From assembly GCF_018502625.1 (NCBI RefSeq), contig NZ_CP075566.1, positions 4,963,001 through 5,027,000 of the forward strand: 64,000 nt of DNA. Direction: 5' to 3'. Under the pieces are notes generated by a model, which was not told the origin of the DNA, ran no database searches, and saw only the letters and a list, made by a program, of their open reading frames with translations. A program made the translations under genes and the position numbers. This document shows, piece by piece, positions 7,499-17,691 of the stretch (the stretch's first letter is position 1; each line of letters starts with the position of its first letter). The DNA comes from Pseudomonas hormoni (lineage in GTDB: Bacteria; Pseudomonadota; Gammaproteobacteria; Pseudomonadales; Pseudomonadaceae).

Positions 7499-10400
7499 TC
7501 AGTTGACCGTGACCTGACCAAGCGCCGGTTTCTGTTCCTGGGCCTGATGCTGCGGCGCGTAGACCTGAGTGAAACGCACCGGCGGCAGGTTGAACTGGCC
7601 TTTTTGCGAGAAGCGCACCAAGTGACGCAGACGCAATTCGCCGCTCAGAGCATCCACCGGAATCGCGTAAGCCATCTGACCCGGTTCGAAGCGCGCCTTC
7701 TCCAGCGCCGTCGGTTCAGTGCCGGCCTTGCCCATCAACTTGATGCCCCACGTGGTGCGCTCGACGTCCGCGCCCGGTGGCAACGGCACTTCGATCATCC
7801 CGTAGCGCAGCGGTTTGGCGGCTTTGCTGGTGATGATCACTTCGTCCAGATACAGGCTGTCGCTGGACAACGGCTTGGTGCCGACCGCTTCGAGTTTGAA
7901 CGTGAAGGCTTCGTCACCCGGCACCAGTCGCGACAGGCGACGGGTGATGGTCACAGCCATCGGATCAACCGGCGGTTGCCGGGTCTGGAAGCTCAGCGCT
8001 GCACGCAACGGGCGTTCTTGCGTCCCGGTCAGCGACAACACGGCGGGCACTGGCGAAGCGCCCTGCCACGTCCAGTACATCTCGCCGGTATCACCGTAGT
8101 TTTTCTTCCAGCCTTCACCCGGTGCCAGGGCGATGGTGGGCGAGGCCTGCTCGATGCTGCGTTGCAACCAGGTCAGCGCCAACGCGCGTTCCAGGGTCGA
8201 TTGCTGTGGCAACAGACGTTGCAACAGGGCTTGTGCGTGAGCCTGATCGAAGGCTTGCAGCGACAGGTTCAGCGCTTCTGCAAACGGCTGAGAACTCACA
8301 GCCAGACGCTGTTGCGCATCGGGTAAATGACGATTGAAAGCGTCGGGCAACGTCACCTTGGACTGACGAGCCAACGATGCCGTCAACGCACGCGCCGCCG
8401 CCAACCCGAGCGCCGAATCCGGATCGCTCATGACGATGCTGTCTTCACCATCCTCCATCAGATTCGCGGCATTGCCCTCACCCGCTTTCGCCAGGTCATC
8501 CATCAAGCCGCTGAGCAAGGTGTTCACCGGCAATTGCATCTGCTTGGCGAACGACAGGATCAACGCCCGTTGCAGCAGTGGCGTGTTTTGCGCCTGTTTC
8601 GAATAGACCTCCAGCACCCGCTGCCAATGCTCCGGCGGCAGGCTCAGCTCCAGCGCTTTGCTGGCATGCCAGTCGGCGTAGTAGGCGTACGCGGTGAGGA
8701 ACGCATCCGGCTCACCGTCCATGCCCCACCACGTGAAGCTCGCGGATGGCCCGGCCATTTGCACCAGGCGCAGACGGCTGTTCTGCATGATCAGGCGCAA
8801 TCGATCGCGGATCTGCAGATTCGACGACAAGGTCGGGTACGCGATGCTCAACGGCAGCAAACGACTGGCCGTCTGTTCGACGCCGCCGTACGGATAGCTC
8901 AGCAAATCATCGAGCGCCGAGCGGAACAGCGCTTGCGGACTGTCATCCAGACGCAGGCGAATGTCCGTTGCGTCCGCCGGCAAGCTCAGCGGTGTATCAC
9001 CGCTGGCCACGTCCAGGCTTTGGCTTTGCGTGACCTGCCAGCCTTCGCCGGTCGCGGTCAGGCGCACGGCCAGCGCGTCAGCGGTTTTGCCGTCCTGCAC
9101 CAGCTCGGCGGTCCACTCGCCAGTGGCCAATGCAAACGCCGGCAGTGCGATGTAGTTGATGCCGTTGTTCAGGGTGACGGGCACGCGCTGTTCGGCACCG
9201 GCGTAATGAATCACCAGCTCAGCCTTGACCGGTTTTTCCGCCTGACTGAAGGCGAACACACCGAGGTCCGGTTTGTCGCCCGTGCGGAATTTGCTCGGGC
9301 CACTCCACTTCAGGTACAGCGGTTTTTCCGAGCGCAGGAATTGCTTTTTCTGCCCGACCTGACCGTCGTCGGCGATGGCTCGCGCCGTGATGCGCCAGCG
9401 GGTCAGCGAGTCGGGCATCTTGAAGGTGAAGCGGGTTTTGCCATTGGCGTCGGTGATCAATTCCGGCTGCCACGCCGCGGTGTCGACGTCTTCACGACGC
9501 GGCCGCTCCAGCACTTTCACGCCGCGCTCGCTGCGGTTGGCTTTGCCCGGTGCACCAGGGCTGCCCGGCAACGCGACGTCGTAGCTGATGAACGACAGAC
9601 TGGCGCTGGTGCGCACGTTGTTGCGGCGCGGGTGGTAGAAAAACTGGTCGATGGTCGGCGCGACTTCGGGTTGCAGCGCGTAGACCATTTCGTCGACCAC
9701 GCTGACCGTCAGGTGCGCCGGTATCGGCTTGCCGGCGAACTGGGTGGTGAGGTCGACGGACACGGTATCACCCGGTTGATAAACCTCTTTATCAGTGGTG
9801 ATGGCCACGTCGATCTGCGGCGCAATCACCTTGATCCCGGCGTTCTGGAAGCTGTATTGACCGCCCTTGGTGTACAGCACCGAGAACGTCAGGTTCGGCG
9901 CGAAATTGTCCTTCACCGGGATGCGTGCGCGGTATTGGGTATCGCTGAGTTTTTCCATCTTCAGCCAGTCGCCGCCCTTGGACAGTAGCGCCGTGGCTTC
10001 GACTTTGTCGCGCTCAAGCGACAGCAGTGCATCACTGATTGGCTCAGGGAAAGTGATCAGCGCGAGGGCTTCGTCGCCGGCCTTGTACTCGGGTTTGTCG
10101 AGGACGATTTCCACGGTGCCGGGCACGGCTTTGACGCCGTCACCGGTGACCGAATGACCGGTCGCACCGACCACACGACCATGCTCATCCTTTAATGTCA
10201 GGTTGTAGGTGCCAGGGCGCTCGAAGGCCAACGTGAAGCTTTTATCGGATGCGGCGAGTTTGTCTTCGCCGGTGCTCTGGTCTTCCAGCCGCACCCAGCT
10301 GTAGCTGCTCGGCGTGACGGTTTTGCTTTGCTCGCTGCCACCTTCGTTGGCGTAGCTGAAAACAACCTTATCGCCCACCGCACTGAAACGCTGCGGTGCC

Positions 10401-12064
10401 CGCAGACTGAAACTCGCGGCACCCCGGTCGATCAGGATTTCCTTGGTGGTCCTGACCCGATACGCCGCGCCATCGCTGGCGAAAACGGTGAGCATGTAAC
10501 GGCTCGGTTTCTCGGCGGCCGGCAGGTCGAGGGTCGCGTTGCCTTTGGAGTCAGTGGTCAGTTCAGTGCTGGTCAGTTCCACCGGAAATTGCCCGAGGTA
10601 TTGCAGCTCGTTATCGACCATCGACAGTTGCTGGGCGCGCAGGCTCAGGGTCAATTTGGCGTCAGCCACCGGTTTGCCGTCGGGGTACAGCAGCACCAGA
10701 TTGCCTTTGACCGGTTCGCCGGTGCGGTAGTCCTTTTTGGCCAGGTTCAACGAGATTTCGAAGTGCGGCTTGATGTATTCGGCTACGCGAAAGGCGCTGC
10801 TGTAGGCCTGATCCTTGTAGCTGAAACGCAATTCATAACCGCCCGCCACGGCATTGTCCGGCAACTGGAAACGACCTTGAGTGCCAGCCTTGGAATCGAG
10901 TTTCAGCGCCAGCGTTTGCAGCGCGGTGCCCGTGGCATCGAGCACCGTCACGTTGACGTCGGCAGCGGTTGGCAGCACCGAATCGCGAGCATTCTTGAAC
11001 TCGCGACCAACGATTTTCAGCGACACCCAATCCCCCGGCCGATACAGCGGCCGGTCGGTGAACGCATAGAGTTTGGTGTCGTAGATTTCGCTGTCGTAAT
11101 AGAAGTTCTCGGAGACAAACACCCCGCCCTCTTCGTCCTCGCCGATCACGAACGAACGCTCCGGGCTGACGTGTTTCAGACGCAACAAACCATCAGCATC
11201 GGTGGCACCGCTGCTCATCACGCCGAGGCCATCGGTCCACAGCACATTCACCTTCGGCACCGAACTGCCTTCGTGTTTGCGTGCGGCCCAGACCACCAGT
11301 TCATCACCGGCAATCTTGCTCACGGCCACGGTGTTGGAGACGAAAACCATGGTGGTCGCGCGGTACTTACCGACCAGCGCTTCCACCAGATACAGGCCCG
11401 GCTTCAGATTGCCCAACGGGATGTACACGTTGCCCGGCGCGACAGTGACGAACTCGCTGGAAGAACCGGCCAGATTCACGCCTTCTGGCGGCTGGATCGG
11501 TTTGGCTTGCCACAGCGGATAACGGAACTGGCTGACCACCGGCAGGCCCGGAATCAGCGCGAATTGCGGCTGTGCGTCGTAAGGCGTTGGCGCGGCGATG
11601 GCGGTGCCCATCTTCAGTTCCGGCACTTCCTCGGTGACTTGTTTGCGCGACTCGTAGGAAAACGCCCGCTGCATCACCCGACGGGATTTTCGATACCAGT
11701 TGTCCCACAGGTACGCGAGGGTGTTCGACAGGCCTTCGCCCTTGAACTGACCGTCGCTGACCACGCGGTGCAGGTTCTTCTGGCGCTTGAGGAAATCCAG
11801 CGGTTTGTCGATGCGGTACACGCGAATGTCGGCGCCGCCGTAAGGCTCCATGCGGAAACGGCGATAGTCGCGGCCCGGCGCTTCGAGACGGACCATCGCC
11901 TGTTCGTCGCTGGCGAAACTGCTGTCGGCCAGCAGAAAAAAGCTTTCACCGGCCACCGGCGTGTAGCCGCTCGGCTCGACGGTGTCTTCGGCATTCACTG
12001 CCGAAAAAGGCAGCACCAATACCAACAGTAGAGACATAAAGCGCAGCATGCGGGCACCGGTCAT
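7499..12064 (-). CDS. magD: Alpha-2-macroglobulin family protein (MagD/YfaS-like)
   Basis: A 1521-residue exported bacterial alpha-2-macroglobulin. It has a signal peptide ending near 'SAVNAED', a chain of MG beta-domains, a bait-like region, the '[19 protein letters not shown]' stretch near 890-940, and an alpha-helical TED domain. The thioester position reads GGVEQ (about residue 1060) rather than GCxEQ, so the Cys needed for covalent trapping is absent. MagD of P. aeruginosa binds host elastase and is cleaved in the periplasm. The ATG overlaps the magC stop as ATGA; the frame is open upstream to 12142, but this start precedes the signal peptide and couples translation. Confidence 0.93.
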   Translation of the reverse strand: MTGARMLRFMSLLLVLVLPFSAVNAEDTVEPSGYTPVAGESFFLLADSSFASDEQAMVRLEAPGRDYRRFRMEPYGGADIRVYRIDKPLDFLKRQKNLHRVVSDGQFKGEGLSNTLAYLWDNWYRKSRRVMQRAFSYESRKQVTEEVPELKMGTAIAAPTPYDAQPQFALIPGLPVVSQFRYPLWQAKPIQPPEGVNLAGSSSEFVTVAPGNVYIPLGNLKPGLYLVEALVGKYRATTMVFVSNTVAVSKIAGDELVVWAARKHEGSSVPKVNVLWTDGLGVMSSGATDADGLLRLKHVSPERSFVIGEDEEGGVFVSENFYYDSEIYDTKLYAFTDRPLYRPGDWVSLKIVGREFKNARDSVLPTAADVNVTVLDATGTALQTLALKLDSKAGTQGRFQLPDNAVAGGYELRFSYKDQAYSSAFRVAEYIKPHFEISLNLAKKDYRTGEPVKGNLVLLYPDGKPVADAKLTLSLRAQQLSMVDNELQYLGQFPVELTSTELTTDSKGNATLDLPAAEKPSRYMLTVFASDGAAYRVRTTKEILIDRGAASFSLRAPQRFSAVGDKVVFSYANEGGSEQSKTVTPSSYSWVRLEDQSTGEDKLAASDKSFTLAFERPGTYNLTLKDEHGRVVGATGHSVTGDGVKAVPGTVEIVLDKPEYKAGDEALALITFPEPISDALLSLERDKVEATALLSKGGDWLKMEKLSDTQYRARIPVKDNFAPNLTFSVLYTKGGQYSFQNAGIKVIAPQIDVAITTDKEVYQPGDTVSVDLTTQFAGKPIPAHLTVSVVDEMVYALQPEVAPTIDQFFYHPRRNNVRTSASLSFISYDVALPGSPGAPGKANRSERGVKVLERPRREDVDTAAWQPELITDANGKTRFTFKMPDSLTRWRITARAIADDGQVGQKKQFLRSEKPLYLKWSGPSKFRTGDKPDLGVFAFSQAEKPVKAELVIHYAGAEQRVPVTLNNGINYIALPAFALATGEWTAELVQDGKTADALAVRLTATGEGWQVTQSQSLDVASGDTPLSLPADATDIRLRLDDSPQALFRSALDDLLSYPYGGVEQTASRLLPLSIAYPTLSSNLQIRDRLRLIMQNSRLRLVQMAGPSASFTWWGMDGEPDAFLTAYAYYADWHASKALELSLPPEHWQRVLEVYSKQAQNTPLLQRALILSFAKQMQLPVNTLLSGLMDDLAKAGEGNAANLMEDGEDSIVMSDPDSALGLAAARALTASLARQSKVTLPDAFNRHLPDAQQRLAVSSQPFAEALNLSLQAFDQAHAQALLQRLLPQQSTLERALALTWLQRSIEQASPTIALAPGEGWKKNYGDTGEMYWTWQGASPVPAVLSLTGTQERPLRAALSFQTRQPPVDPMAVTITRRLSRLVPGDEAFTFKLEAVGTKPLSSDSLYLDEVIITSKAAKPLRYGMIEVPLPPGADVERTTWGIKLMGKAGTEPTALEKARFEPGQMAYAIPVDALSGELRLRHLVRFSQKGQFNLPPVRFTQVYAPQHQAQEQKPALGQVTVN

Positions 12065-12699
12065 TGGGAGAGAAAGTTCAGTCGATAGACGCCGATGAAG
12101 TTTGGGTTGGCTGCGTCGGGTATCCATCGGGTGTCCTTCCATGTCATGAGTTGCTGCAGGCTCGCGGATCGCATGCCGTTGTCAGTGGGGGTGGTGGTGC
12201 CGGTGTGATAGGCGATGTAGCGGCCCATCCAGATCATCAGGTGCTGGTCGTCGCCCTGATCGAAAAACATCAGGTCGCCGGGCCGGGCTTGCGCCAGGTC
12301 ACGGCCAACCAGATGGCTGTTGAACTGAATCAGTTTGATCGCGTTGACGTACGGCCCGACCTTGCCGCCACCCTGCTGCCATTGCTGGGCGAGGCCGCGT
12401 TGGGCATCACTCAGTTGCAGCTCCGGCGGCAGGTAGCGGTTGGACAGGCCATTGCTGCGCAGCCATTTGTCGTCATGGACTTTCAGCGCTTCGTTGGCGG
12501 CAAAACGCACAAGCCCCGCGCAGTCCTGCTGATACCAGCGCGGGCTCGGGCCTTGGGTCAGTTGTTCCTGGGCGATGCGCACGAACCAGGCGCGGAACAC
12601 CTGGGATTGCTGCGGGTCGAGCGGCGCGGAGTCACTGGCAAATACGCGACTGCCCAGCAACAACGCCAGCAGGCCGAGGCCTCGGATGAGTGCAGTCAC
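12061..12699 (-). CDS. magC: DUF1175 periplasmic protein, NlpC/P60-like (MagC/YfaT)
   Basis: About 212 residues with a short signal peptide ('[15 protein letters not shown]'). The sequence '[16 protein letters not shown]' (Cys60) followed by '[19 protein letters not shown]' (His153) and 'YIAYHTG' (His165) has the order and spacing of an NlpC/P60 papain-fold peptidoglycan peptidase. DUF1175/YfaT membership is clear; catalytic activity is inferred. I chose the GTG at 12699 because it overlaps the magB stop as GTGA and has GGAAAG a few bases upstream. An ATG at 12711 is also possible. The stop overlaps the magD start, so magB, magC and magD are translationally coupled. Confidence 0.82.
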   Translation of the reverse strand: MTALIRGLGLLALLLGSRVFASDSAPLDPQQSQVFRAWFVRIAQEQLTQGPSPRWYQQDCAGLVRFAANEALKVHDDKWLRSNGLSNRYLPPELQLSDAQRGLAQQWQQGGGKVGPYVNAIKLIQFNSHLVGRDLAQARPGDLMFFDQGDDQHLMIWMGRYIAYHTGTTTPTDNGMRSASLQQLMTWKDTRWIPDAANPNFIGVYRLNFLSQ

Positions 12700-14408
12700 A
12701 GGGCTTTCCATTCCAGTGGCAGCCATTGCCAGTGGCCGTCCGGCTCGCTGCCTTCGGGCAACGTCAGCGCATATTTGCCATAGCCGCCGAGCTTGCGCAG
12801 TTTCGGGATCAGGTAAGTTTGCGCGGCGTTGTAGAACACCGGTTCCATGTCCTGCGGCAGGCTGTCGAGGGTTTCCTGTTGCATCAGTTGCGCCATGGAA
12901 TCCGGGCCGAAGTAGACCGGCATCAGCAGGTCTTTCGGCACCACATCGGCCATCGGCGGGAAGCGTTTGTCGAGGGTGCCGAGGGCTTTGTCCACGAGCT
13001 TGTCGTCGAGGGAAAACAGCAGCGTCGAACCGTGGCGCGCCAGGCTGACTTTCATGAAGGCCTTGCCGGTGATCGCGTCCGGGTTCTCGGCATCCTTGGC
13101 TTTGTAGGGGCCGAAGTTGGAGCTGACCTGACGCTGCCACTGGTGGGTTTCACCTTCCTGTTTTTCCACCACCGGGAACGCGTGTTCTTCGACGTTGCCT
13201 TCGTAGGCACCGACCATCGAGCTGAACAGGTTGCCCAGGTCGCCGTCGAGTTTGGCGCTGTCATCATCGTTCAGACTGGCCACCAGCAGCGGCGTGTACA
13301 GCCGCGAATCGGCGTACCAGCACAGGCCAGCGGCGCCGGCCATGTGTTCGGTCAGGGCCTGGGCCACGGTTTCTTCGGCGCCGAGTTTCACCAGCAGCGG
13401 TTTCTGTTGTTCGGCGGCGAGCGGCAGCGCCACGCAAGCACTGGCGCCCATCGGCATCGCTTGCCAGATCGGTTTGAAATCGAAGTCTGGCTGGTTTTCC
13501 AGTTCGTCCATGGCCAGGAAGCTGTGCCAGCCCTTGTCGTCCATATCGAAGCGCAGGCCGGCGAAGTTCGGGATGAAACGCTGATACCCCATGGCCAGGA
13601 CACTGGAATTGACCGAGAGGCGTTGTTTCACTTCCGGCGCGCGGGGTGGCAGGCCGAAGGCTTCGGGGAACAGTTTCTGGCCGCCAAGCAGCGCTTCCAG
13701 CGATTGAGTCGAAACCATGCCGCGCTCATCGATCGGGCCATTACTGTTGTCGTACAGTTTCGAAGGATTGGACAGCACCACCAGCTTGTCGCCATGAGAG
13801 GCAAACAGCAGCGCTTTGCTGTTGTTGTAGGTGAGCTGATACAGCGGCACCGTATCGCCGGCGACCTTGATGTCACCGAGTTGCGTCAGCTGCGAATCAT
13901 CCAGCGCCACTTTCGCCAGCGGCTCCAGCACCTTGGCCAGTCCACCGCGATCCATCACCAGCAAGAAATCCTTGAGCCGCCCGTCCGCCCCGCGCCACAG
14001 CGCCACGTCCGCCGGTTGATCGAAAAGCTGCTCGATCAGGCTGTCCTGCAGCTTCAGGTCATGTTCATAAATGATCCGCCGCAGACTGCCGATCAAGCCG
14101 AGACGATCGGCATGCGCTTCGTAATAGAAGACGAAATCTTCGGTGAGGGTTTCCTTGAGGAACGGCACCGCCAGCAAATCCTTGGGCAACTGGCTCAAGG
14201 AGTGGGTTTCGAGCAGGCCGTCCGGGCGGCTCATGCCCAGTTTATCGCTGGCCAACGCTGCGGGCGGCGCCTTGGGTTTGTGCATGAACCAGCCCAGTCC
14301 GGCCGCCACGCCAGCCACAAGGATCAGCCCGCCCAGCAGCACTGGCCAACGCCGGGAAGGTTTGGCTGCGGGTGCGTCAGCGGCAGGAGAAACAGTGTTA
14401 TCGCTCAT
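12696..14408 (-). CDS. magB: DUF2138 membrane-anchored protein (MagB/YfaA-like)
   Basis: About 570 residues. A short proline/alanine-rich cytoplasmic tail is followed by one hydrophobic helix ('[22 protein letters not shown]') and a large periplasmic region, giving an N-in single-pass topology. It belongs to the DUF2138/YfaA family. P. aeruginosa MagB is found in the MagD inner-membrane complex, so this helix plausibly anchors the assembly. The start at 14408 begins 'MSDNTVSP'; ATGs at 14420 and 14438 are also in frame, and the 14420 one has a GGGA nearby. No enzyme motif was recognised. It lies about 50 bp downstream of the frameshifted magA. Confidence 0.85.
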   Translation of the reverse strand: MSDNTVSPAADAPAAKPSRRWPVLLGGLILVAGVAAGLGWFMHKPKAPPAALASDKLGMSRPDGLLETHSLSQLPKDLLAVPFLKETLTEDFVFYYEAHADRLGLIGSLRRIIYEHDLKLQDSLIEQLFDQPADVALWRGADGRLKDFLLVMDRGGLAKVLEPLAKVALDDSQLTQLGDIKVAGDTVPLYQLTYNNSKALLFASHGDKLVVLSNPSKLYDNSNGPIDERGMVSTQSLEALLGGQKLFPEAFGLPPRAPEVKQRLSVNSSVLAMGYQRFIPNFAGLRFDMDDKGWHSFLAMDELENQPDFDFKPIWQAMPMGASACVALPLAAEQQKPLLVKLGAEETVAQALTEHMAGAAGLCWYADSRLYTPLLVASLNDDDSAKLDGDLGNLFSSMVGAYEGNVEEHAFPVVEKQEGETHQWQRQVSSNFGPYKAKDAENPDAITGKAFMKVSLARHGSTLLFSLDDKLVDKALGTLDKRFPPMADVVPKDLLMPVYFGPDSMAQLMQQETLDSLPQDMEPVFYNAAQTYLIPKLRKLGGYGKYALTLPEGSEPDGHWQWLPLEWKAL

Positions 14409-14459
14409 GTTCACGCTCATTTTCCCAAAGCTCAGCAATTCATCCGTGGTGCGGGATGC

Positions 14460-15249
14460 TTAATAGTTGAAAGTCTTGACCAGCAGCAGGTCACCGATCG
14501 CGCGCAGGGGCACGATGAAGGTCTCGCGTTTTTCGTCGACGGTGTTTTCGTTGAGCACCAGATTGATTTGCGAGGTGATCACCTCGTGCTGGTTGCTGGT
14601 CTCATCGAAGTTATAGCCGCCGCTGCCGAAGTTGCCCCAATAGTTCACGTAAACCAGATAGGTGCCATGCAGCGGCGCGGTCATGGTGAACATTTCCGGG
14701 CCGGGACCGTCGACGCCATCCGGGTCCAGACCGCCGCCGTTACTCATCGCCGGGCGAGCCCAGAACGCGTGCTGGCCGTCGGGGGTAATGATGTGCAGGT
14801 CGAGTTCGGCTTTCGGATCGTCCCAACCCAGCACCACGCGAATCCGCGCCGGGGTGCGCAGGTTGTTGGCTTCATAGAATTGGACGCGCTTGAGGGATTT
14901 GCCTTCGACACTGCGCACTTCGACACTGTTGGAGCCCGCGCCGAATGCGTACGGCCGGGCGAAACGCCCCTGGTCGTCGGTGTAGAGGTTCAGTGGATTG
15001 CCGTTGACTGCCAGCGTGTGCGGCCCGCGTTGCGCGCCGATGGCCTTGAGCTGGCCTTCGATCATCGTGCGATTGCGCTGCACGCCCCGGTCGATGGGGG
15101 GTGGGATAGGCGACTTGGGGGTTTTCGCTGCGATCGAGCAGGCCGTTGTAGCGCCAGCCGCCCACCGGTTCCGACAGTTCGGCTGTCGGCTCGGCGCAGG
15201 CAGCGGTCGCGCAGACCCACCCTATCAGGCATAGAAAAAATGAACGCAT
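14460..15249 (-). pseudogene. magA: DUF2135 protein gene (MagA-like) with a +1 frameshift
   Basis: First gene of the mag operon. The ATG at 15249 with a strong AGGAGG site opens a signal peptide ('FFLCLIGWVCATAACAEP') and the N-terminal 'ELSEPVGGWRYNGLL'. The frame is lost at a run of six Cs on the coding strand (15096-15101). The other frame then continues with 'IDRGVQRNRTMIEGQLKAIG' and a complete DUF2135 domain to 14460. Removing one C restores one continuous protein of about 262 residues that parallels MagF. The rest of the gene is intact, so this is either a recent mutation, a phase-variable tract or a sequencing error. Confidence 0.85.
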
Positions 15250-15264
15250 GTGACGCCTCCTGCC

Positions 15265-15390
15265 ATGCATAACGAAACCTTGCGCCTGATCCTCGGCGCG
15301 TTACAGATCAAAAAACTGCGTTTCGTCAGAAAGACCCGTGACTATTGGGTCGTTGAAGGCGCGAAGGTTAGCCATTTGGCGGGTTTTTAA
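15265..15390 (+). CDS. Possible 41-residue small protein, unrecognised
   Basis: An open frame of 41 codons encoding a basic peptide ('LILGALQIKKLRFVRKTRDYW...') divergent from magA, 15 bp from its start codon. It has no clear ribosome binding site, and its promoter would have to lie inside magA. Codon use is compatible with coding but not decisive. It may be fortuitous. Confidence 0.2.
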   Translation: MHNETLRLILGALQIKKLRFVRKTRDYWVVEGAKVSHLAGF

Positions 15391-15500
15391 CAATCGTATG
15401 CGTCTTGATTTGCGGGGGATATCACGATGATTGTGGGGCGTGAGCCGAATAGCGGCCTTATTCGCCAAATAATCCTGTGCTCGCGGATGTACCCGAAACC

Positions 15501-15530
15501 CTGTGGGAGCTGGCTTGCCTGCGATGACGG
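15501..15530 (+). repeat. Single REP, class C (CTGTGGGAGCTGGCTTGCC)
   Basis: A solitary class C REP palindrome at the outer edge of the large inverted repeat region. It differs from class A and B heads by the CTGTGGGAGC start. Confidence 0.8.
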
Positions 15531-15539
15531 TGTATCAGG

Positions 15540-15853
15540 CGGTGGGTGTTTTGATGGTTTACATATCCATTCCTGCGGTAACGGCGGCTATTGGTTCCGC
15601 CCTTACGGCGGGTTACTTGGAAGAGCGCCAAGTAACCAAGCGCCCAGCGCCCCTGACGTACGGTGGCTCGCCTAGGCTCGCCATGCCCTCGCTCCGGTCC
15701 TACTCCGTGGGCCCGCCGCCATCGGCCATCCATGGCCGGGGGCGGCTAACCCGGCATCCATGCCGGGTTGCCCACTGCGCAGAACCTGCGCTCGGCCTTC
15801 CGACGGGGCAGATCAAGATCCAAAACAAAGCGAGGCGGCCTGAGAGCCGGCCT
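15540..15853 (+). repeat. Left arm of a ~315-bp imperfect inverted repeat
   Basis: The complement of this arm is found at 16027-16350. Shared blocks include GGTGGGTGTTT, TAACGGCGGCT, GCGCCAAGTAACCAAGCGC, CCGTGGGCCCGCCG and CCCGGCATCCATGCCGGG, the last itself a perfect palindrome, followed by TTGCCCACTGCGCAGAACC. Similar sequence is a known high-copy intergenic element in fluorescent pseudomonads and is sometimes mis-annotated as a short 'IHGRARLTRHPCRV' protein. I see no real gene. Confidence 0.8.
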
Positions 15854-15908
15854 GAAGTTCGTCAGGATCATCGGGGGTGAACACCAATGTCATCCCCCCC
15901 AACAATCC

Positions 15909-16013
15909 CCTGTGGGAGCTGGCTTGCCAGCGATGAACGCCCAGACACCGCGTTCATTCAGACCGCACGCGTTATCGTTAACGACCATCGCTGGCAAGCC
16001 AGCTCCCACAGGG
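15909..16013. repeat. REPIN, class C, at the centre of the inverted repeat
   Basis: CTGTGGGAGCTGGCTTGCCA on the left and its exact complement on the right, about 60 bp apart. It sits in the spacer between the two long arms, making a nested palindrome. Confidence 0.88.
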
Positions 16014-16026
16014 GAACGCATACACC

Positions 16027-16350
16027 TGAAGAACCAGGTCGGCCGGTAGGCCGCCTCGGTTGCATTGGCGGTAGTCGCCCCTTCGAGAGGCTTCGTTCCG
16101 GTTCTGCGCAGTGGGCAACCCGGCATGGATGCCGGGTTAGCCGCGCACGGCCATGGATGGCCGATCGCGGCGGGCCCACGGAGCAGGACCGGAACGAGGG
16201 CATGCCGAGCCACAGCGAGGCACCGAACGAAAGGGGCAAAAGCGCTTGGTTACTTGGCGCTTCTCCAAGTGACCCGCTGTAAGAGCGGAACCGCCAGCCG
16301 CCGTTAGCGAAGAAACGGATATACACACCAATCAAATAAACACCCACCCC
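16027..16350 (-). repeat. Right arm of the ~315-bp imperfect inverted repeat
   Basis: Inverted partner of 15540-15853. Together with the central REPIN, the gap 15391-16473 (about 1.1 kb) holds repeats and no supportable gene apart from the promoter region of xseB. Confidence 0.8.
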
Positions 16351-16473
16351 AAGCGAACACCGCAGGCTGCGTTTCCTCCTCATGATCACGGCTACCCAAT
16401 GGCCGCTGATTTGCCCATAACCCCCATGTCTGCTAGTGTCGCGCCGGTTTAACGTCAACCGGAAATCGCCGCC

Positions 16474-16716
16474 ATGGCCCGCAAAAAAGCTGCACTGGAT
16501 TTCGAACAATCCCTCGCCGACCTGCAAACGCTGGTGGAGCGACTGGAGAACGGCGAACTGTCGCTGGAAGACTCGCTGACGGCTTTCGAGCAGGGCATCG
16601 GTCTGACCCGCGATTGCCAGGCAGCGCTGGCCCAGGCCGAGCAAAAGGTTCAAGTGCTGCTCGAGCGTGATGGCGAGCTGGCCGAGGAACCCTTCGACGC
16701 GGATCAACCAGAATGA
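16474..16716 (+). CDS. xseB: Exodeoxyribonuclease VII small subunit
   Basis: An 80-residue, mostly helical protein with the XseB signature '[26 protein letters not shown]'. Several copies bind one XseA to form the single-strand-specific exonuclease VII. xseA is not in the window, as is usual. The stop overlaps the ispA start as ATGA, giving the conserved xseB-ispA-dxs order. Confidence 0.97.
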   Translation: MARKKAALDFEQSLADLQTLVERLENGELSLEDSLTAFEQGIGLTRDCQAALAQAEQKVQVLLERDGELAEEPFDADQPE

Positions 16717-17600
16717 TTGCAGCGTATTCGGCGACCAGCCAGGCCCGCGTCAATGCGGCACTGGAAACCTTGTTCATCGCACCAAGCCCTGAACTCGCGC
16801 GGCTGTACGAAGCCATGCGTTACAGCGTGATGAACGGCGGCAAACGCGTTCGTCCATTGCTGGCCTACGCCGCGTGCGAAGCGTTGGGCGGCAAGGCTGA
16901 GCAAGCCAACGGCGCAGCCTGCGCGGTGGAGCTGATCCACGCTTATTCGCTGGTTCACGACGATCTGCCGGCGATGGACGACGACGATCTGCGTCGCGGC
17001 CAGCCGACCACCCACAAGAAATTCGATGAAGCCTGCGCGATTCTCGCCGGCGACGGCTTGCAGAGCCTGGCCTTCAGCGCCCTGCTCGACCCGCGCCTGA
17101 GCTCATCGGACGCAGAGATTCGCCTGCAAATGGTCAGCGCACTGGCGTTGGCGGCCGGTCCGGCGGGCATGGTCGGCGGTCAGGCCATCGACCTCGGTTC
17201 GGTTGGCTTGAAGCTCGATCAAAAAGCCCTCGAAACCATGCACCGGCACAAGACCGGCGCGCTGATCGAGGTCAGCGTCAAACTCGGCGCCCTCGCCAGT
17301 GGCCGTGCCGAGAAGGACGAACTGAAGTCCTTGCAGGCGTATGCACAGGCCATCGGCCTGGCGTTCCAGGTGCAGGACGACATTCTCGACGTCGAAAGTG
17401 ACACCGAAACCCTCGGCAAACGCCAGGGCGCCGACATCGCTCGCGACAAGCCGACCTACCCGGCCCTGCTCGGCCTCGATGCAGCCAAAGCCTACGCCCT
17501 GGAACTGCGCGACCAGGCCCTGCACGCGCTGCGACCGTTTGACGCTGCCGCCGAGCCGTTGCGCGATCTGGCCCGTTATATCGTCGAACGCCGCAGCTGA
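16713..17600 (+). CDS. ispA: (2E,6E)-farnesyl diphosphate synthase
   Basis: A 295-residue short-chain prenyltransferase. It condenses dimethylallyl and geranyl diphosphate with isopentenyl diphosphate to farnesyl diphosphate, the precursor of undecaprenyl phosphate, quinone tails and heme O. Both aspartate-rich motifs are present: '[10 protein letters not shown]' (about 86-95) and 'DDILDVESD' (about 225-233). 'GGKRVRPLL' near residue 44 binds diphosphate. It is translationally coupled to xseB and followed 91 bp later by dxs. Confidence 0.97.
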   Translation: MIAAYSATSQARVNAALETLFIAPSPELARLYEAMRYSVMNGGKRVRPLLAYAACEALGGKAEQANGAACAVELIHAYSLVHDDLPAMDDDDLRRGQPTTHKKFDEACAILAGDGLQSLAFSALLDPRLSSSDAEIRLQMVSALALAAGPAGMVGGQAIDLGSVGLKLDQKALETMHRHKTGALIEVSVKLGALASGRAEKDELKSLQAYAQAIGLAFQVQDDILDVESDTETLGKRQGADIARDKPTYPALLGLDAAKAYALELRDQALHALRPFDAAAEPLRDLARYIVERRS

Positions 17601-17691
17601 CAGCGTATCCGCCAAAAAAGAGCAACGCGTGGGCAGGGGGCGATGCATCAGGTAAACTGCCGCATCTTTTATACCTATAACGATTCGCCTG

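Noticed and set aside
14872..15249. A separate short gene for the N-terminal part of MagA
   Set aside because: Its sequence after 15096 is out-of-frame nonsense relative to DUF2135; one base change rejoins it to the downstream frame, so one broken gene is the simpler reading.
12690..15272. 860-codon open frame on the plus strand, antisense to magA-magB-magC
   Set aside because: Its product is Arg/His/Gln-rich with no recognisable domain, and the minus strand carries clear DUF families with signal peptides and coupled starts. Long antisense frames are expected at this GC3 bias.
15503..16282. Several short ORFs in the inverted repeat, including ones encoding 'IHGRARLTRHPCRV'-like peptides
   Set aside because: They are translations of a high-copy repeat and appear in both arms; frames are not preserved between copies.
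15391..16473. CRISPR array
   Set aside because: Repeats are few, palindromic, inverted and unequal in spacing; there is no direct-repeat/spacer periodicity and no cas genes.
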